Below, piece by piece: positions 1-11,329 of a stretch of 64,000 bases of DNA; positions within the stretch are counted from its first letter, which is position 1, and the number at the start of each line of letters is the position of its first letter. The DNA comes from Pictodentalium vernedei. Its lineage: Eukaryota > Mollusca > Scaphopoda > Dentaliida > Dentaliidae. The stretch is taken from the NCBI GenBank assembly GCA_031216915.1, contig CM062291.1, forward strand, positions 31,115,023 to 31,179,022. The letters run 5' to 3'. The position numbers were made by a program, and so were the translations under genes. The notes below the pieces were generated by a model. That model did not search any database and was not told the DNA's origin. It saw only the letters and a list, made by a program, of their open reading frames with translations.

Positions 1-489
1 GGGCCACGCCCCCAAGGGGCACCAAAATCTTTGAAAATCTTCTTCTCAAGAACCAGCGGTAGCAGACACTTGATATATGGTATGCAGCTTCCTTTTGAGG
101 TGTAGACTCAGATTTGTTCAAGAGAAGTTCGAGGGATAATATTTGGCGTTGTTATGGGAGGGGCAAAAATTTTGGCCCTGCCCTAAATTTATATTTTCTG
201 AACCGAGAGGCCGATTTGAACCAAATTTAATGTGAGGACTTATTGGGTCATAAGTACTTGATTTATGCCAAAAAAATTTTCCCGCAGCCCCGTGGGAACC
301 TTAGGAGCTGAAAATAGAAAAAATTTAAAACGCCTATATCTGCAAAACTGCACGGCACTGAGAATTTTTATTTGGTGTGAAGCTTCCTTAGGACCAACAG
401 AAAGGATTGGTCAAAAAAAATTGCCATCGGTTTTATCATAGGTTACAGTTTCGGGACTTTGAAAAAGTGCTCAGCACTTTTTAACACTG

Positions 490-2440
490 TAGGCAATGGG
501 AAAAACATTTAAGTATCTTCTTTTTTAGATTCACCAGTCAGAATCCTTTCATATTAGGTATACAACATCAATAGGGTGGTCAGATTTAAGTTTGTTCAAA
601 TCGAGCCCCTGGGTTAATATTTGGGCTCCCTATGGGAGCCCGAATTTCAACTTAGTGCAATATGAGGTCTATTATTTAAAAATCTTCTTCTTCAGATCCG
701 CCAGGCAGAATTCTTTCATTTTTGGTATACAACATCAATAGGGGGGTCAGATTCAAATTTGTTCAAATCAAGGCCCTGGGTTCATATTTGGTCTCCCTAT
801 GGGAGCCTGAATATTAACATAGTGCAATATGAGGATTATTCTTTAAAAATCTTCTTCAAATTCAACAGGCAGAATTCTTTCATATTTGGTATACAACATC
901 TCTAGGGGGGCCAGATTCACGTTTGTTCAAATTGAGCCCTTGGGTTCATATTTGGGCTCCCTATGGGAGCCCGAATTTTAACTTAGTGCAATATGAAGAT
1001 TATTCTTTAAAAATCTTCTTCTTCAGATCAACCAGGCAGAATTCTTTCATATTTGGTATACAACATCTGTAGGGGGGTCAGATTCAAGTTCGTTCAAATC
1101 GAGTCTCTGGGTTCATATTTGGGCTCCTTATGGGAGCCCGAATTTTAACTTAGTGCAATATGAGGATTATTCTTTAAAAATCTTCTTCTTCAGATCAACC
1201 AGGCAGAATTCTTTCATATTTGGTATACAACATCTCTATGGGAGTCAGATTCACATTTGTTCAAATCGAGTCCCTGGGTTCATATTTGGGCTTCCTATGG
1301 GAGCCTGAATTTTAACTTGGTGCAATTTGAGGATTATTCTTTAAAAATCTTCTTCTTCAGATCCACCAGGCAGAATCCTTTCATATTTGGTATACAACAT
1401 CTCTAGGGGGTTCAGATTCAAGTTTGTTCAAATTGTGTCCCTGGGTTCATATTTGGGCTCCCTATGGGAGCCCGAATTTTAACTTAGTGCAATATGGGGA
1501 TTATTCTTTAAAAATCTTCTTCTTCGGATCAACCAGGCAGAATTCTTTCATATTTGGTATACAACATCTCTAGGGGGGGCAGATTCAAGTTTATTCAAAT
1601 CGAGTCCCTGGGTTCATATTTGGGCTCCCTATGGGAGCCCAAATTTTAACTTAGTGCAATATGAGGATTATTCTTCAAAAATCTTCTTCTTCAGACCCAC
1701 TAGGCAGAGTCCTTTCAAATATGGTATACAACATCTCTAGAGAGGTCAGATTTAAGTTTGTTCAATTCGAGTCCCGGGGTTCATATTTGAGCTCCCTGTG
1801 GGAGCCCGAATTTCAACTTAGTGCAATATTAGGTCTATTCTTTAAAAATCTTCTTCTTCAGATCTGCCAGGCAGAATTCTTCCATATGTGGTATACAACT
1901 TATCTAGGTGTACCAGATTCCTGTTTGTTCAAATCGAGTTTCTGGGTTTATATTTGGGCTCCCTGTGGGAGCCTGAATTTTAACTTAGTGCAATATGAGG
2001 ATTATTCTTTACAAATCTTCTTCTTCAGATCCCCCAACCAGAATCATTTCATATTCAGTATATAACATCTTTAGGGAGCTCAGATTCAAGTTTGTTGAAA
2101 TCGAGTCCCTGGGTTCATATTTAGGCTCCCTATGGGAGCCCAAATTTTAACTTGGTGCAGTATGAGGATTATTCTTTAAAGATCTTCCTCTTCAGATCCC
2201 CCAGTCAGAATCATTTTATATTTGGCATACAACATCTCTAGGGAGGTCAGATTCAAGTTTGTTCAACTATGGTAGCCCAAATTTTAACTTAGTGCAATAT
2301 GAGGACTGTTCTTTAAAAATCTTCTCCTTCAGATTCACCAGTCAGAATGATTCAGGTTTGGTATACAACATCTTGGGGGGTGTGTGGGGGGGGGGGGGGG
2401 GGGGGGGGTCAGATTCAAGTTTGTTCAAATCGAGTCCCTT
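490..2440 (+). repeat. 167-bp tandem array in family A copy 1
   Basis: The anchor GGGTTCATATTTGGGCTCC recurs at 611, 778, 942, 1109, 1276, 1443, 1610, 1777, 1944 and 2111, so spacing is 167 bp with one unit at 164. About 11 units; the last is truncated and runs into a poly-G tract (2382-2408). Open frames here only reflect the repeat. Confidence 0.93.
2382..2408. repeat. poly-G tract
   Basis: An almost uninterrupted run of about 25 G inside the last family A unit. Exact length is likely unreliable in assembly. Confidence 0.85.
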
Positions 2441-2799
2441 GTTTCATCAGTTATGGCTTTCAAACTGCAGTGGCGTAACAACGCTTGGAAATTTGGAAAT
2501 GCTTATCTATAGCTGGGAGAATTGGATCTAGTTGGCAAGACCTATGCTATTATAATGATTATCTGACATGGACACCTGAATTTAATTTCATGATGTCATT
2601 CCTCTGTGGTGTTGATGAACCATAACGAGCTGAATGTGATCCAAAATACTTCTTTGAACCACTTTGTCAGGTGAGCGATTTAAGGCCACGTGGGGCCTCT
2701 TGTTTTTTTTACACCGTGGTCAACAAGAATATACAATAGGAGGCTACATGGTTAAAAAAAAGTACCAATTTTTAATTATTAATTCATACCTTCTGCTCA

Positions 2800-2990
2800 G
2801 TTATGTTAGAACAAAAATAAAAATACAGGAAATTTAATATTTATGTGCAATAAAATATTACAGATACGGATGTCATTGGAACTGGCTCATTGAGCCAGTT
2901 CCAATGACATCCATATTTGTTTGTTTTTATTTATTAAGAAACTTGCAAAGTACAAATTTTCTGTCAGTTTTTTCCCACAATGTAGGTTAA
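2800..2990. mobile_element. Foldback MITE fragment, TTAA family gamma
   Basis: The near-perfect hairpin at 2868-2912 (arm GGATGTCATTGGAACTGGCT) and the flanks ATATTTGT and TTATTAAGAAACTT match the gamma copies at 32904 and 52830. The TTAACCC termini are not recognisable. Confidence 0.6.
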
Positions 2991-3026
2991 AGTATTAACT
3001 GCACCAGAATTCTTGGAAATAAATCT

Positions 3027-3163
3027 GTTATCCTTGTGTTTTCCAGGGTGTATGGGAATTTACACCGGTTTGGGAACTCATACACCATTCAGCTTTGCCT
3101 CAGGGTGTATGAGTTCCCAAACCGGTGTAAATTCCCATACACCGTGGAAAACACAAGGATAAC
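3027..3163. repeat. Long perfect hairpin (about 58-bp arms)
   Basis: The left arm starts GTTATCCTTGTGTTTTCC and the right arm ends with its complement; each arm also carries GGTGTATGGGAATTTACACC. The loop is about 17 nt (ATTCAGCTTTGCCTCAG). I see no second copy in the window. Possibly an isolated foldback MITE. Confidence 0.85.
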
Positions 3164-4013
3164 TAATAATATTCCATAATACCAAGGTGATCAAACACAA
3201 TAAACGGTAATTATGCTATTATAGTATTACATCGTAACTTCTGAGATACACATGGCTTACTAACACGGCCATGGCTCATGAGAAATGTCCAGTTTATTAC
3301 AGCCATGGAACTTGACCAGAAGGTAAAAATAACACATCAAAGTTCGAACTTGGGGAATATGACTGGCGATACTGTAGTATTGAGCAAAACAGCATTGCAG
3401 TTCTCAGTTTTATTTTCCATTAATTGATTCACATTCAAAAGTTGTATTTTGTTTCTGCATGCATTTCAATTAACCAATAACCACAACCAAAACAGAGGAA
3501 AGAAATGAAAATGCCCCAATATTTATGTAAACGAAAATTACACAAATGAATATTCAAAACTAATTTACTGAGTTTGTGAGAGATCACAATGATTGTCTTT
3601 CTGACCCCAGTTAATTAATATTCATGTTGTAAGATCATGAATGAGAATTGCAGAATATTGTTGACATTTCATTTAACTATGCCATTCTTTGTTTGTTTTG
3701 GACGTTATACAAACAATAAAACCCAATTTTATTCCACAAAAGTTATTTAGTGTTTTAATGATAATAAATATGTAAGTTTCAACTGTTTATCTGTAAAAAA
3801 AGAAGAACATAAATTATTAAATTATTTTTATAACCACAACAGAACCGCATTCCTCTGCCACTTCAATGAATGAATCAAATTATTCAATAATTTGGTATAC
3901 CATGGTATATTTTCTTTGATATCACAGAATATTTTTATCACAATACCATGCAACTCCAGGCACTCTCCAATACTTTGTAATAAAACAGTTTTGAACAACA
4001 AAGTCAGACCACC
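3164..4013. other. Unannotated AT-rich stretch
   Basis: Nothing convincing on either strand: no long open frame, no exon with paired splice sites and no repeat shared with the rest of the window. Confidence 0.5.
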
Positions 4014-4085
4014 AAAAATAATCTAGCCCACAACCATTATACAGAGCCTGAATGGGGAGTTGTACTGAAGTCGTTATCTTGTTAA
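4014..4085. repeat. 72-bp direct repeat, left copy
   Basis: Matches 4330-4401 with one visible mismatch (GGGGAG versus GTGGAG). The pair flanks the MITE at 4082-4331. Confidence 0.92.
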
Positions 4086-4331
4086 CCCTTTACCCAACGA
4101 ATCGGACGTATCCGTCCACGTAACATACAAATTCAGCAGTTGAAAAAACATTATTTTTCAAACAATTTCAACAAAACCATATCATGTGACCCCTCGTTGG
4201 AATGAGCTCATTGAGCTCGTTCCAACAAGGGGTCACATGATATGGTTTGGTTGAAATTTTTTGAAAAATTTTTTAAAAATGATATTTAAAATAATAAATT
4301 TTGATATCGTCTGCATTGGGTAAATGGTTAA
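4082..4331. mobile_element. Foldback MITE, TTAA family alpha (piggyBac-type)
   Basis: Starts TTAACCCTTTACCCAACG and ends TTGGGTAAATGGTTAA, with TTAA as target duplication. The core is a long inverted repeat with arms reading CATATCATGTGACC and GGAAYGAGCTC. CCCTTTRC termini and TTAA target are typical of piggyBac-related MITEs (for example human MER75-type); the assignment is by that signature only. Confidence 0.85.
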
Positions 4332-4401
4332 AAATAATCTAGCCCACAACCATTATACAGAGCCTGAATGTGGAGTTGTACTGAAGTCGTTATCTTGTTA
4401 A
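4330..4401. repeat. 72-bp direct repeat, right copy
   Basis: Right partner of 4014-4085. It ends CTTGTTAA like the left copy but continues into unrelated sequence. Confidence 0.92.
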
Positions 4402-5099
4402 TTGGTTAATAAGTGATGGATGTTAAGGTAGAATAAACTGTAAGAGTTTATTGATCGTTTCCTTCTTTTGTTTAGTTGGTTACGAGAATGAGAGACTGGA
4501 AGTTTGTATTGATTGAACAAATCAATAAAGATATTGACAAAAATGACAATAATTTCATTTCAGTTCACATCGACCAATTATTACCTTTCTCAGTCATGAT
4601 GTAGCTTGCACAATTTTCTCATGTATTTACATGCCACACATCTGCATGTCTGTATTGTGATAATGGTTGATTGTGAGGACTATGTTTCATATTAATGAAT
4701 CTTATAAAAAATCATTTTCTCAAAACTATGGTAAGTCACACACACAGCTTTATATTGTTGGGAATTTTAAAGTTTACGGATTGATGACTTAAACTTAACA
4801 TTACTTGAGATTATTCCATCTAACTGGGCTGTTGGATAATGAATACATGCCTATCAGTTATAAGTATTCAGGAGCATAGCCAGGGAAGGTGTGATGAGTA
4901 CAAATGCATCTCCCCACAAAATTGAAATTCCAGTTGATGGACTATCTTGCATTTGTGATTTGAATATTTTGATAAAATGTGGCACCTCACTTACCTTGAC
5001 ACCAAGAGAACCCTTCTAACAGTGTCTTACATCACAGCATTTTATCATCTTATCATCATAACAGTAGGTTTTATCATCATGACATCTCCGTGGCAACCC
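4402..5099. other. Unannotated stretch
   Basis: AT-rich; no exon, RNA gene or repeat recognised. Confidence 0.5.
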
Positions 5100-5300
5100 C
5101 GGGAAGTAAGCAGCACTTGTTTACTGTGGTAAACCAGTTCCGCTTTACTAGTAAAATAGGACCCAGTCACCAATGCTTGGGGTGAAAGTCCTCTAAAATG
5201 GGCAACATGTAGATAACGATTGACTAAACTTGACTTCATCTCCATGTTGTGTCATGATTAGCCATAGTGCATAAATATGTGACGTTAACAACCAACAAAC
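5100..5300 (+). mobile_element. SINE-like family J, copy 1
   Basis: Shares TTTACTRGTAAAATAGGACC, CCAATGCTTGGGGTGAAAGT and CTCTAAAATGGGCAAC with copies near 20925, 26120, 36355 and 48478. It ends with CATAAATATGTGACGTTAACA, like the tail of the tRNA-derived SINEs. The open frame on the opposite strand is a by-product. Confidence 0.65.
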
Positions 5301-5543
5301 ATATCATCATGACAAAGTAGATCCTGGTTCTTGAAGAGTTAAGGCATCTGTATAGAGATTTTGTTGGATGGTTATGAACACTAAATTAACTACTCAAAAG
5401 TAGTGTACAGATAATTCTGGGGCAGAATTTTAAAAACATTTGGTGAGAAATGACATGATGCTCACTGTATTCTACAGCTGAGAAATGAATTTGTGAGAAT
5501 CATTACAAGCATCAGATTGGGCCTAAAAAAGTTAAAATCTCTT

Positions 5544-5880
5544 TTTATAATCAATGCAAATTTAAAAAAAATAAAAATTAAATGGTTTATGTCTGATATT
5601 TAACCAAGTTAATAAAATAAATAAATATGTCCCTTGAGTGCAACAAGGCTTTGCAGTGCTTTAGCGTTGCAATGCCTTCTTGCACTCAAGGGACAAAATA
5701 TACCACCACCCTTGCTATTCTGTAGATTATGATCCTTAAAACATAAAACAAACCAAGAACATGAACTTTTGATGGCAAAGAATTAATTACAAAAATAAAA
5801 AAAATAAAAAACCATCCACCCACATGCAATTTACAAAAAATGGCCTGAGAAACATAAGATCTACTTTGCGTGGTCTTATC
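5544..5880 (+). mobile_element. Hairpin repeat family F, copy 1
   Basis: Hairpin 5639-5694 with arms GTCCCTTGAGTGCAA and TTGCACTCAAGGGAC, followed by a conserved 180-bp tract (CCACCACCC, TGCTATTCTGTAGATTATGA, CATGAACTTTTGATGGCAAAG). Copies at 23342, 63500 and 63827. Confidence 0.8.
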
Positions 5881-5927
5881 TGATTCATGTTAAATTCCAC
5901 CCATAGATATTCTGTAGGTTGGTTATT

Positions 5928-5928
<1 letters not shown>

Positions 5929-5954
<26 letters not shown>
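5929..5954. repeat. poly-C tract
   Basis: Run of about 26 C immediately upstream of the SINE at 5957. Confidence 0.9.
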
Positions 5955-5956
<2 letters not shown>

Positions 5957-5958
<2 letters not shown>

Positions 5959-6135
5959 GTTAGTGCGGTGGCTCAGTGGTAAACTGTTGGACCTCTATGC
6001 TAGAGGTCCCGAATTCGATCCCCGTCCGGGACAACCCATGTTGTGTCCTTGGGCAATGCACTTTATCCTGGTTGCCTACATGGGGGCATGATGATGCTGT
6101 GTACTAAGGCGTACTTGCATGTCGATGGTGCACAT
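5957..6135 (+). mobile_element. tRNA-derived SINE, 3'-truncated by element B1
   Basis: The head GGTGGCTCAGTGGTAAACTG is a tRNA A-box region and AATTCGATCC a B box. The body GTTGTGTCCTTGGGCAA, GGGGGCATGATGATGCTGTG and ATGTCGATGGTGCACAT is shared with the other SINEs. It stops where element B1 begins. Confidence 0.8.
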
Positions 6136-9100
6136 AACTAGATGTGATGAAAAATATTTATCCCCGCATTTTGAAAAATGCGGGGATATTGTCATGATCT
6201 CCGTCCGTACGGCCGTACATCCGTACTTCCGTACGTCCGGTTTTGTAATTCGAAACGCTGTAACTTTCTACAGTTATTCGATATGGTCTGTGCAACCCAA
6301 AAATACAACTTTTAAATTTTTGTGCCTCCAGGTGGCTTCTGTGGAGCCACTTAAAAAATGCGTTATTTTTTCACTTTTTTGCTGAATAGTCCCAACCTAT
6401 GTAATTCGGAGTTCTAAAATTACACTAGGGTTTTGCTAAATGATCTGTAGATATGTAGGAAGGTTTCGGATTTTTCGGGTGCCACGTGGCTGTGCCACCG
6501 TAGCCACTTTTGTGTTTTCTTAGACCGTTTCCGGCAAAAGGCTCGTAGGATATGTAATTCGAAATGCTAAATCCATGCTCAGATGTTGCAGTAGGGTCTA
6601 TAGATGCGCACGAAGGTTTCGGATTTTTCGGGTGCCACGTGGCTGTGCCACCGTAGCCACTTTTGTGTTTTCTTGGACCGTTTACGGCGAAAGGCTCGTA
6701 GGGTATGTAATTCGAAATGCTCAAACCATGCTCATATGTTGCAGTAGGGTCTATAGATGCACTCGAAGGTTTCAGATTTTTCGGGTGCCACGTGGCTGTG
6801 CCACCGTAGCCACTTTCGTGTTTTCTTAGATCGTTTCCGGCGAAGGCTCGTAGGGAATGTAATTCGAAATGCTAAAACCATGCTCATATCTTGCAGTAGG
6901 GACTATAGATGCGCACAAAGGTTTCGGATTTTTTGGGTGCCATGTGGCTGTGCCACCGTAGCCACTTTTGTGTTTTCTTAGACCGTTTCCGGCAAAAGGC
7001 TCGTAGGATATGTAATTCGAAACGCTAAATCCATGCTCAGATGTTGCAGTAGGGGCTATAGATGCGCAGGAAGGTTTTGGATTTTTCGGGTGCCACGTGG
7101 CTGTGCCACCGTAGCCACTTTTGTGTTTTCTTGAACCGTTTCCGGCGAAAGGCTCGTAGGGTATGTAATTCGAAATGCTAAAACCATGCTCATATGTTGC
7201 AGTAGGGTCTATAGATGGACACAAAGGTTTCGGATTTTTCGGGTGCCACGTGGCTGTGCCACCGTAGCCACTTTCGTGTTTTCTTAGATCCTTTCCGGCG
7301 AAAGGCTCGTAGGGAATGTAATTTGAAATGCTCAAACCATGCTCATATGTTGCAGTAGGGACTACAGATGTGCACAAAGGTTTCGGATTTTTCGGGTGCC
7401 ACGTGGCTGTGCCACTTTAGCCACTTTTATGTTTTCTTAGACCGTTTCCGCCAAAAGTCTCGTAGGGTATGTAATTCGAAATGCTAAAACTATTTTCAGA
7501 TGTTGCAGTATGGTCTATAGATGCGTACGAAGGTTTTGGATTTTTTGGGTGCCACGTGGCTGTGCCACCGTTGCCACTTTTGTGTTTTCTTAGACCTTTT
7601 CCGGTGAAAGGCTCGTAGGGTATGTAATTCGAAATGCTAAATCCATGCTCAGATGTTGCAGTATGGTCTATAGATGTGTACGAAGGTTTCGGATTTTTCG
7701 GGTGCCACGTGGCTGTGCCACCGTAGCCACTTTCATGTTTTTCTTAGATCGTTTCCGGCGAAAGGCTCGTAGGGAAAGTAATTCGAAATGCTAAAACCAT
7801 GCTCATATGTTGCAGTAGGGACTATAGATGTGCACAAAGGTTTCAGATTTTTCGGGTGCCACGTGGCTGTGCCACTTTAGCCACTTTTATGTTTTCTTAG
7901 ACCCACTTTTATGTTTTCTTAGACCGTTTCCGCCGAAAGTCTCGTAGGGTATGTAATTCGAAATGCTAAAACTATTCTCAGATGTTGCAGTATGGTCTAT
8001 AGATGCGTACGAAGGTTTTGGATTTTCCGGGTGCCACGTGGCTATGCCACCGTAGCCACTTTTGTGTTTTCTTAGACCGTTTCCGGCGAAAGGCTCCTAG
8101 AGTATGTAATTTGAAATGCTAAAAGCATGCTCAGATGTTGCAGTAGGGTCTGTAGATGTGCACGAAGGTTTCGGATTCTTTGGGTGCCACGTGACCGTAC
8201 CACCGTTGCCACTTTCGTGTTTTCTTAGACCGTTTCCGGCGAAAGGCTCCTAGGGTGTGTAATTCGAAATGCTAAAACCATGCTCAAATGTTGCAGCGGG
8301 GTCTGCAGATGTGCACGAAGGTTTTGGATTTTTGTGGTGCCACGTGGCTGTGCCACTGTTGCCACTTTCGTGTTTTCTTAGACCGTTTCCAGCGAAAAGC
8401 TCCTAGGGTATGTAATTCGAAACGCTAAAACCATGCTCAAATGTTGCAGTAGGGTCTGCAGATGCGCACGAAGGTTTTGGATTTTTCAGGTGCCACGTGG
8501 CTGTGCCACCGTTGCCACTCTCATGTTTTCTTAGACCGTTTCCGATGAAAGGCTCCTAGAGTATGTAATTTGAAATGCTAAAAACATGCTCAGATGTTGC
8601 AGTAGGGTCTGTAGGTGCGCACAAAGGTTTCAGATTTTTTTTAGTGCCACGTGGCTGTGCCACCGTTGCCACTTTCGCTTTTTCTTAGACCGTTTCTGGC
8701 AAAAGGCTCCTAGGGTATGTAATTCGAAATGCTAAAACCATGCTTAAATGTTGCTATGGGGTCTGTAGATGCACTGGAAGGTTTCGGATTTTTCAGCTGC
8801 CACGTGGCTGTGCCACCATTGCCACTTTCGTGTTTTCTTAGACCGTTTCCGGCGAAAGGCTCCTAGAGTTTGTAATTCGAAAGGCTAAAACCATGCTGAG
8901 ATGTTGCAGTAGAGTCGGTAAATGCGCAGGAAGGTTTCGGATTTTTGGGGTGCTACGTGGCTGTGTCACCGTTGCCACTTTTGTGTTTTCTTAGACTGTT
9001 TCCGGCGAAAGGCTCCTAGGGTATGTAATTTGAAATGCTAAACGCGTGCTCAAATGTTGCAGTTGGGTCTGTAGATGCGTACAAAGGTTTCAGATTTTTC

Positions 9101-9538
9101 AGGTGCCACGTGGCGGTACTACCGTTTTGCTTTCATGTTTTCTTAGACCGTTTCCGGCAAAAAGCTCCTAGAGTATTAATTTGAAATGCTAACACTATGC
9201 TCAAATGTTGCAGTAGGGTCTGTAGATGTGCACGAGGGTTTCGGATTTTTGTGGTGCCAGGTGGCTGTGCCAACGTTGCCACTTTCATGTTTTCTTAGAC
9301 CGTTTCTGGCGAATGGCTCCCAGGGTACATGTATGTAATTCGAAACGCTAAAGCCATGCTCAAATGTTGCAGTGGAGTCTGCAGGTGCACACGAAGCTGT
9401 GTCACCTGTGCCACTCAATATGATTTTAGGGTGCCATATAATACATTTCATCTTTGTATCAAGCATTCATGCAAAGTCAAGGATGCAAATGCGGGGATAC
9501 ACTATAGTGTGCTTTGCACACAAGTGACACCATCTAGT
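6136..9538 (+). mobile_element. Helentron/pearl-like element, family B copy 1 (apparently complete)
   Basis: Begins AACTAGATG, then the perfect 24-nt hairpin 6162-6185 (CCCCGCATTTT, GA, AAAATGCGGGG), then CTCCGTCCGT and a unique lead of about 200 bp. A 153-bp tandem array follows, then the subterminal repeat AAATGCGGGGATA at 9488-9500, a hairpin GTGTGCTTTGCACAC and the end CACCATCTAGTT, which is complementary to the start. No transposase is encoded, so non-autonomous. Helentron relationship is inferred from the layout. Confidence 0.75.
6425..9410 (+). repeat. 153-bp tandem array in family B copy 1
   Basis: The anchor GGATTTTTCGGGTGCCACGT recurs at 6468, 6621, 6774, 6926, 7079, 7232, 7385, 7538, 7691, 7845, 8020, 8173, 8326, 8479, 8632, 8786, 8939, 9092 and 9243: 19-20 units, mostly exactly 153 bp. 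The 175-bp step holds a local 22-bp duplication near 7902-7923. As 153 is divisible by three, frames stay open across units; the minus-strand 183-codon frame at 6826-7377 is a repeated 51-residue artefact. Confidence 0.95.
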
Positions 9539-9908
9539 TTAAAATTACTGTAACAGGTTAAGAGTTAAACATTGTATGCTTTTCTCATAGATTTTATGGT
9601 ATTTTCTGTGAAAAGCTCTCCTCTGCGGATGTCTCAGTGATGATTCAGTCTTTGTATACTTTGTCTACCTTCTGTGTAAATTTCAGCCCGGAACCAATGC
9701 CTTTTTCCAGAAAATCAACTTTAGTTTTCCTAAACATTTTAGCTCCTTTGACTGAAGGGTGGTATGCGGTATTATTGTGCCATAAGCTCATTCCACTGAT
9801 TGGTCATAAAATTCATTTTTTAGGCAAAAAACTGAAAATGTACTAAAAATTTGATGGACAATTTGTGAACATTTCTGACTGGTTATGTTTGTTCTGTAAC
9901 ATGAAGGG
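9539..9908. other. Unannotated stretch
   Basis: A 69-codon open frame at 9637-9846 has no recognisable similarity, no repeat partner and no supporting splice context. I do not call it a gene. Confidence 0.4.
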
Positions 9909-10148
9909 TTAACTCTTAACCTGGTGAGTTTTTTCAAATATTTTTCATCAAATCTAGTCATGGCTGCTGCGAAGCATCCATGACTAGATTTGATGAAAAA
10001 TTTAACTCCAGAAATTACTGGTCAAAATGTCCATTCAATTTACAGGTAGGGGTAATTTGGTTGAATGTGCCCAAATTATACTTATTTCAGTAGGAAGATA
10101 TTTTGTGTCTTTGGCAATAATATTCGCTAGCAGCATGCAAGGAGTTAA
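9909..10148 (+). mobile_element. TTAA hairpin family G, copy 1
   Basis: TTAACTCTTAACC at the left and AAGGAGTTAA at the right, with a hairpin near the left end (AAATCTAGTCATGGCTGCT and its complement). Same layout at 11787, 26752 and (reversed) 59455. Confidence 0.8.
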
Positions 10149-10803
10149 GCCTAAGTTACTGACTCCAAACTCTATATAGACAGGCAGTAAACATTTATTT
10201 CATTTTTGTAAACCATATTATTCAGAATTTCAAAATTACTTTGCTTTCAAATCACATTTTATTTGTGAACTGTAGGTTCAATATTGTAAAGTTAATTAAC
10301 AGATTTTCTTTTTCAAAGTATGAGCTTTGATGTGCTAATTACATGCAATTTTGGAGACAATAAGCTGGCACTCTCCATTGGAGTTCAGCAGTTGTCTGTA
10401 CTCACACTACTACTGACAAAGTCAACTATAATAATTATAATGATAATAGCCTAATCTTATTACCTTTCAAAAGAATTTATTGACTACCTGTTCAGACTAG
10501 TCGAGTCATGTGACCCTTGGATTTACATTGGAACATACAGTAGTTGGTATAGATAGCAAGGAATATTTATTCACCATATTTGTATGTGTGTCTATATATG
10601 TATAATCTGTAGACAGATCATGTAAAATTTTGGTAGTCCAAGTTTAGAAGGCCACGTGGAGTGTTGCCAGCATCCAATAGAGTATTGCCAGCATCCAACT
10701 TTTTCTTCTATAATGAATTTTAATGGATATTATTTTACCTAGAGTGAATTTTAATGGATATTATTTTGCCTAGAGTGACTGGTTTACCTTTTTCCTATTA
10801 CAG
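10149..10803. other. Intron or upstream sequence before the first recognised exon
   Basis: Holds a 33-bp tandem duplication at about 10730-10780 (GAATTTTAATGGATATTATT twice) and a smaller one at 10661-10700 (GCCAGCATCCAA). A polypyrimidine tract and TTACAG acceptor lie at 10785-10803. Confidence 0.55.
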
Positions 10804-10904
10804 GGCCAGTTGCAATGGAATCGCCATCCCATGGTATAATTCAAGCAGGACATCATACCGGAGATGGATATCTCTTTTGTAATGTTCCTGAACATCATGA
10901 TCTG
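10804..10904 (+). CDS. Coiled-coil (centriolin-like?) gene, first exon recognised
   Basis: The exon is bounded by CCTATTACAG and GTAAGT. One frame is open throughout: two bases of a split codon, then 33 codons, ending in phase 0. It encodes PVAMESPSHGIIQAGHH..., ending CNVPEHHDL, a mostly non-helical lead into the coiled coil of the next exon. An ATG at 10815 is in frame, but the frame is open to the acceptor, so I treat the exon as internal with upstream exons outside the window or unrecognised. The family assignment rests on the next exons and is tentative. Confidence 0.7.
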
Positions 10905-10996
10905 GTAAGTTCACTGTATTTTTATTACTTTGGGGCCTGGTATTCCTTATTATTATATGACTATAACAAATAGCTCCTTAATACAGTGTAGCTCTT

Positions 10997-11249
10997 TTAA
11001 CCCTTTACCTAACATGAAAAGCAGACGACACTTGCAAAAATAATTCTTGAATAACTAATTTTTTTCATTTTTTGTCTCAAAAACATAGGTTATGACCCCT
11101 CGTTGGAACGAGCTCGACAAGCTCGTTCCAACGAGGGGTCATAACCTATGTTTTTGAGACACAAAATGAAAAAAAATAATGAAAATTAATTGGCGATTTT
11201 TGAGAATAGCACTGGCCGGTTTTGGCCGTTACGTTAGGTAAAGGGTTAA
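10997..11249. mobile_element. Foldback MITE, TTAA family beta (intact)
   Basis: TTAACCCTTTACCTAACATG to CGTTAGGTAAAGGGTTAA, with a perfect core hairpin carrying CATAGGTTATGACCCC and GTTGGAACGAGCTC. It lies 92 bp downstream of the exon at 10804. Confidence 0.9.
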
Positions 11250-11329
11250 CCTTTTAATTGAATAGTCACTTTGCTTGAAAAAAATATTCAATTAACATGA
11301 GTATTCATTTAACAGGAATTTGGCCCTTT

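Larger units (their letters stand above)
1..2704 (+). mobile_element. Helentron/pearl-like element, family A copy 1 (5' end outside window)
   Basis: The first 480 bases match the conserved head of family A at about 15130-15650. The element continues through a 167-bp tandem array and ends at 2661-2704 with the family's right terminus: TTTGTCAGGTGAGCGATT, then the stem-loop GGCCACGTGGGGCC, then TCTTGTT. The architecture (subterminal inverted repeat, tandem core, 3' hairpin) fits non-autonomous rolling-circle Helentron relatives and bivalve 'pearl' elements; that assignment is inference. No transposase is visible. The left terminus is cut by the window edge. Confidence 0.75.

Noticed and set aside
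6826-7377. 183-codon minus-strand open frame with repeated peptide
   Set aside because: Direct by-product of the 153-bp tandem array; equally long frames occur on the other strand and other phases.
6425-9410. CRISPR-like regular spacing
   Set aside because: Units are contiguous 153-bp repeats with no variable spacers, in an animal intronic setting.
10997-11249. Intrinsic terminator or regulatory hairpin next to exon 1
   Set aside because: It is one of many dispersed TTAA foldback MITEs; position near the exon is not evidence of regulation.
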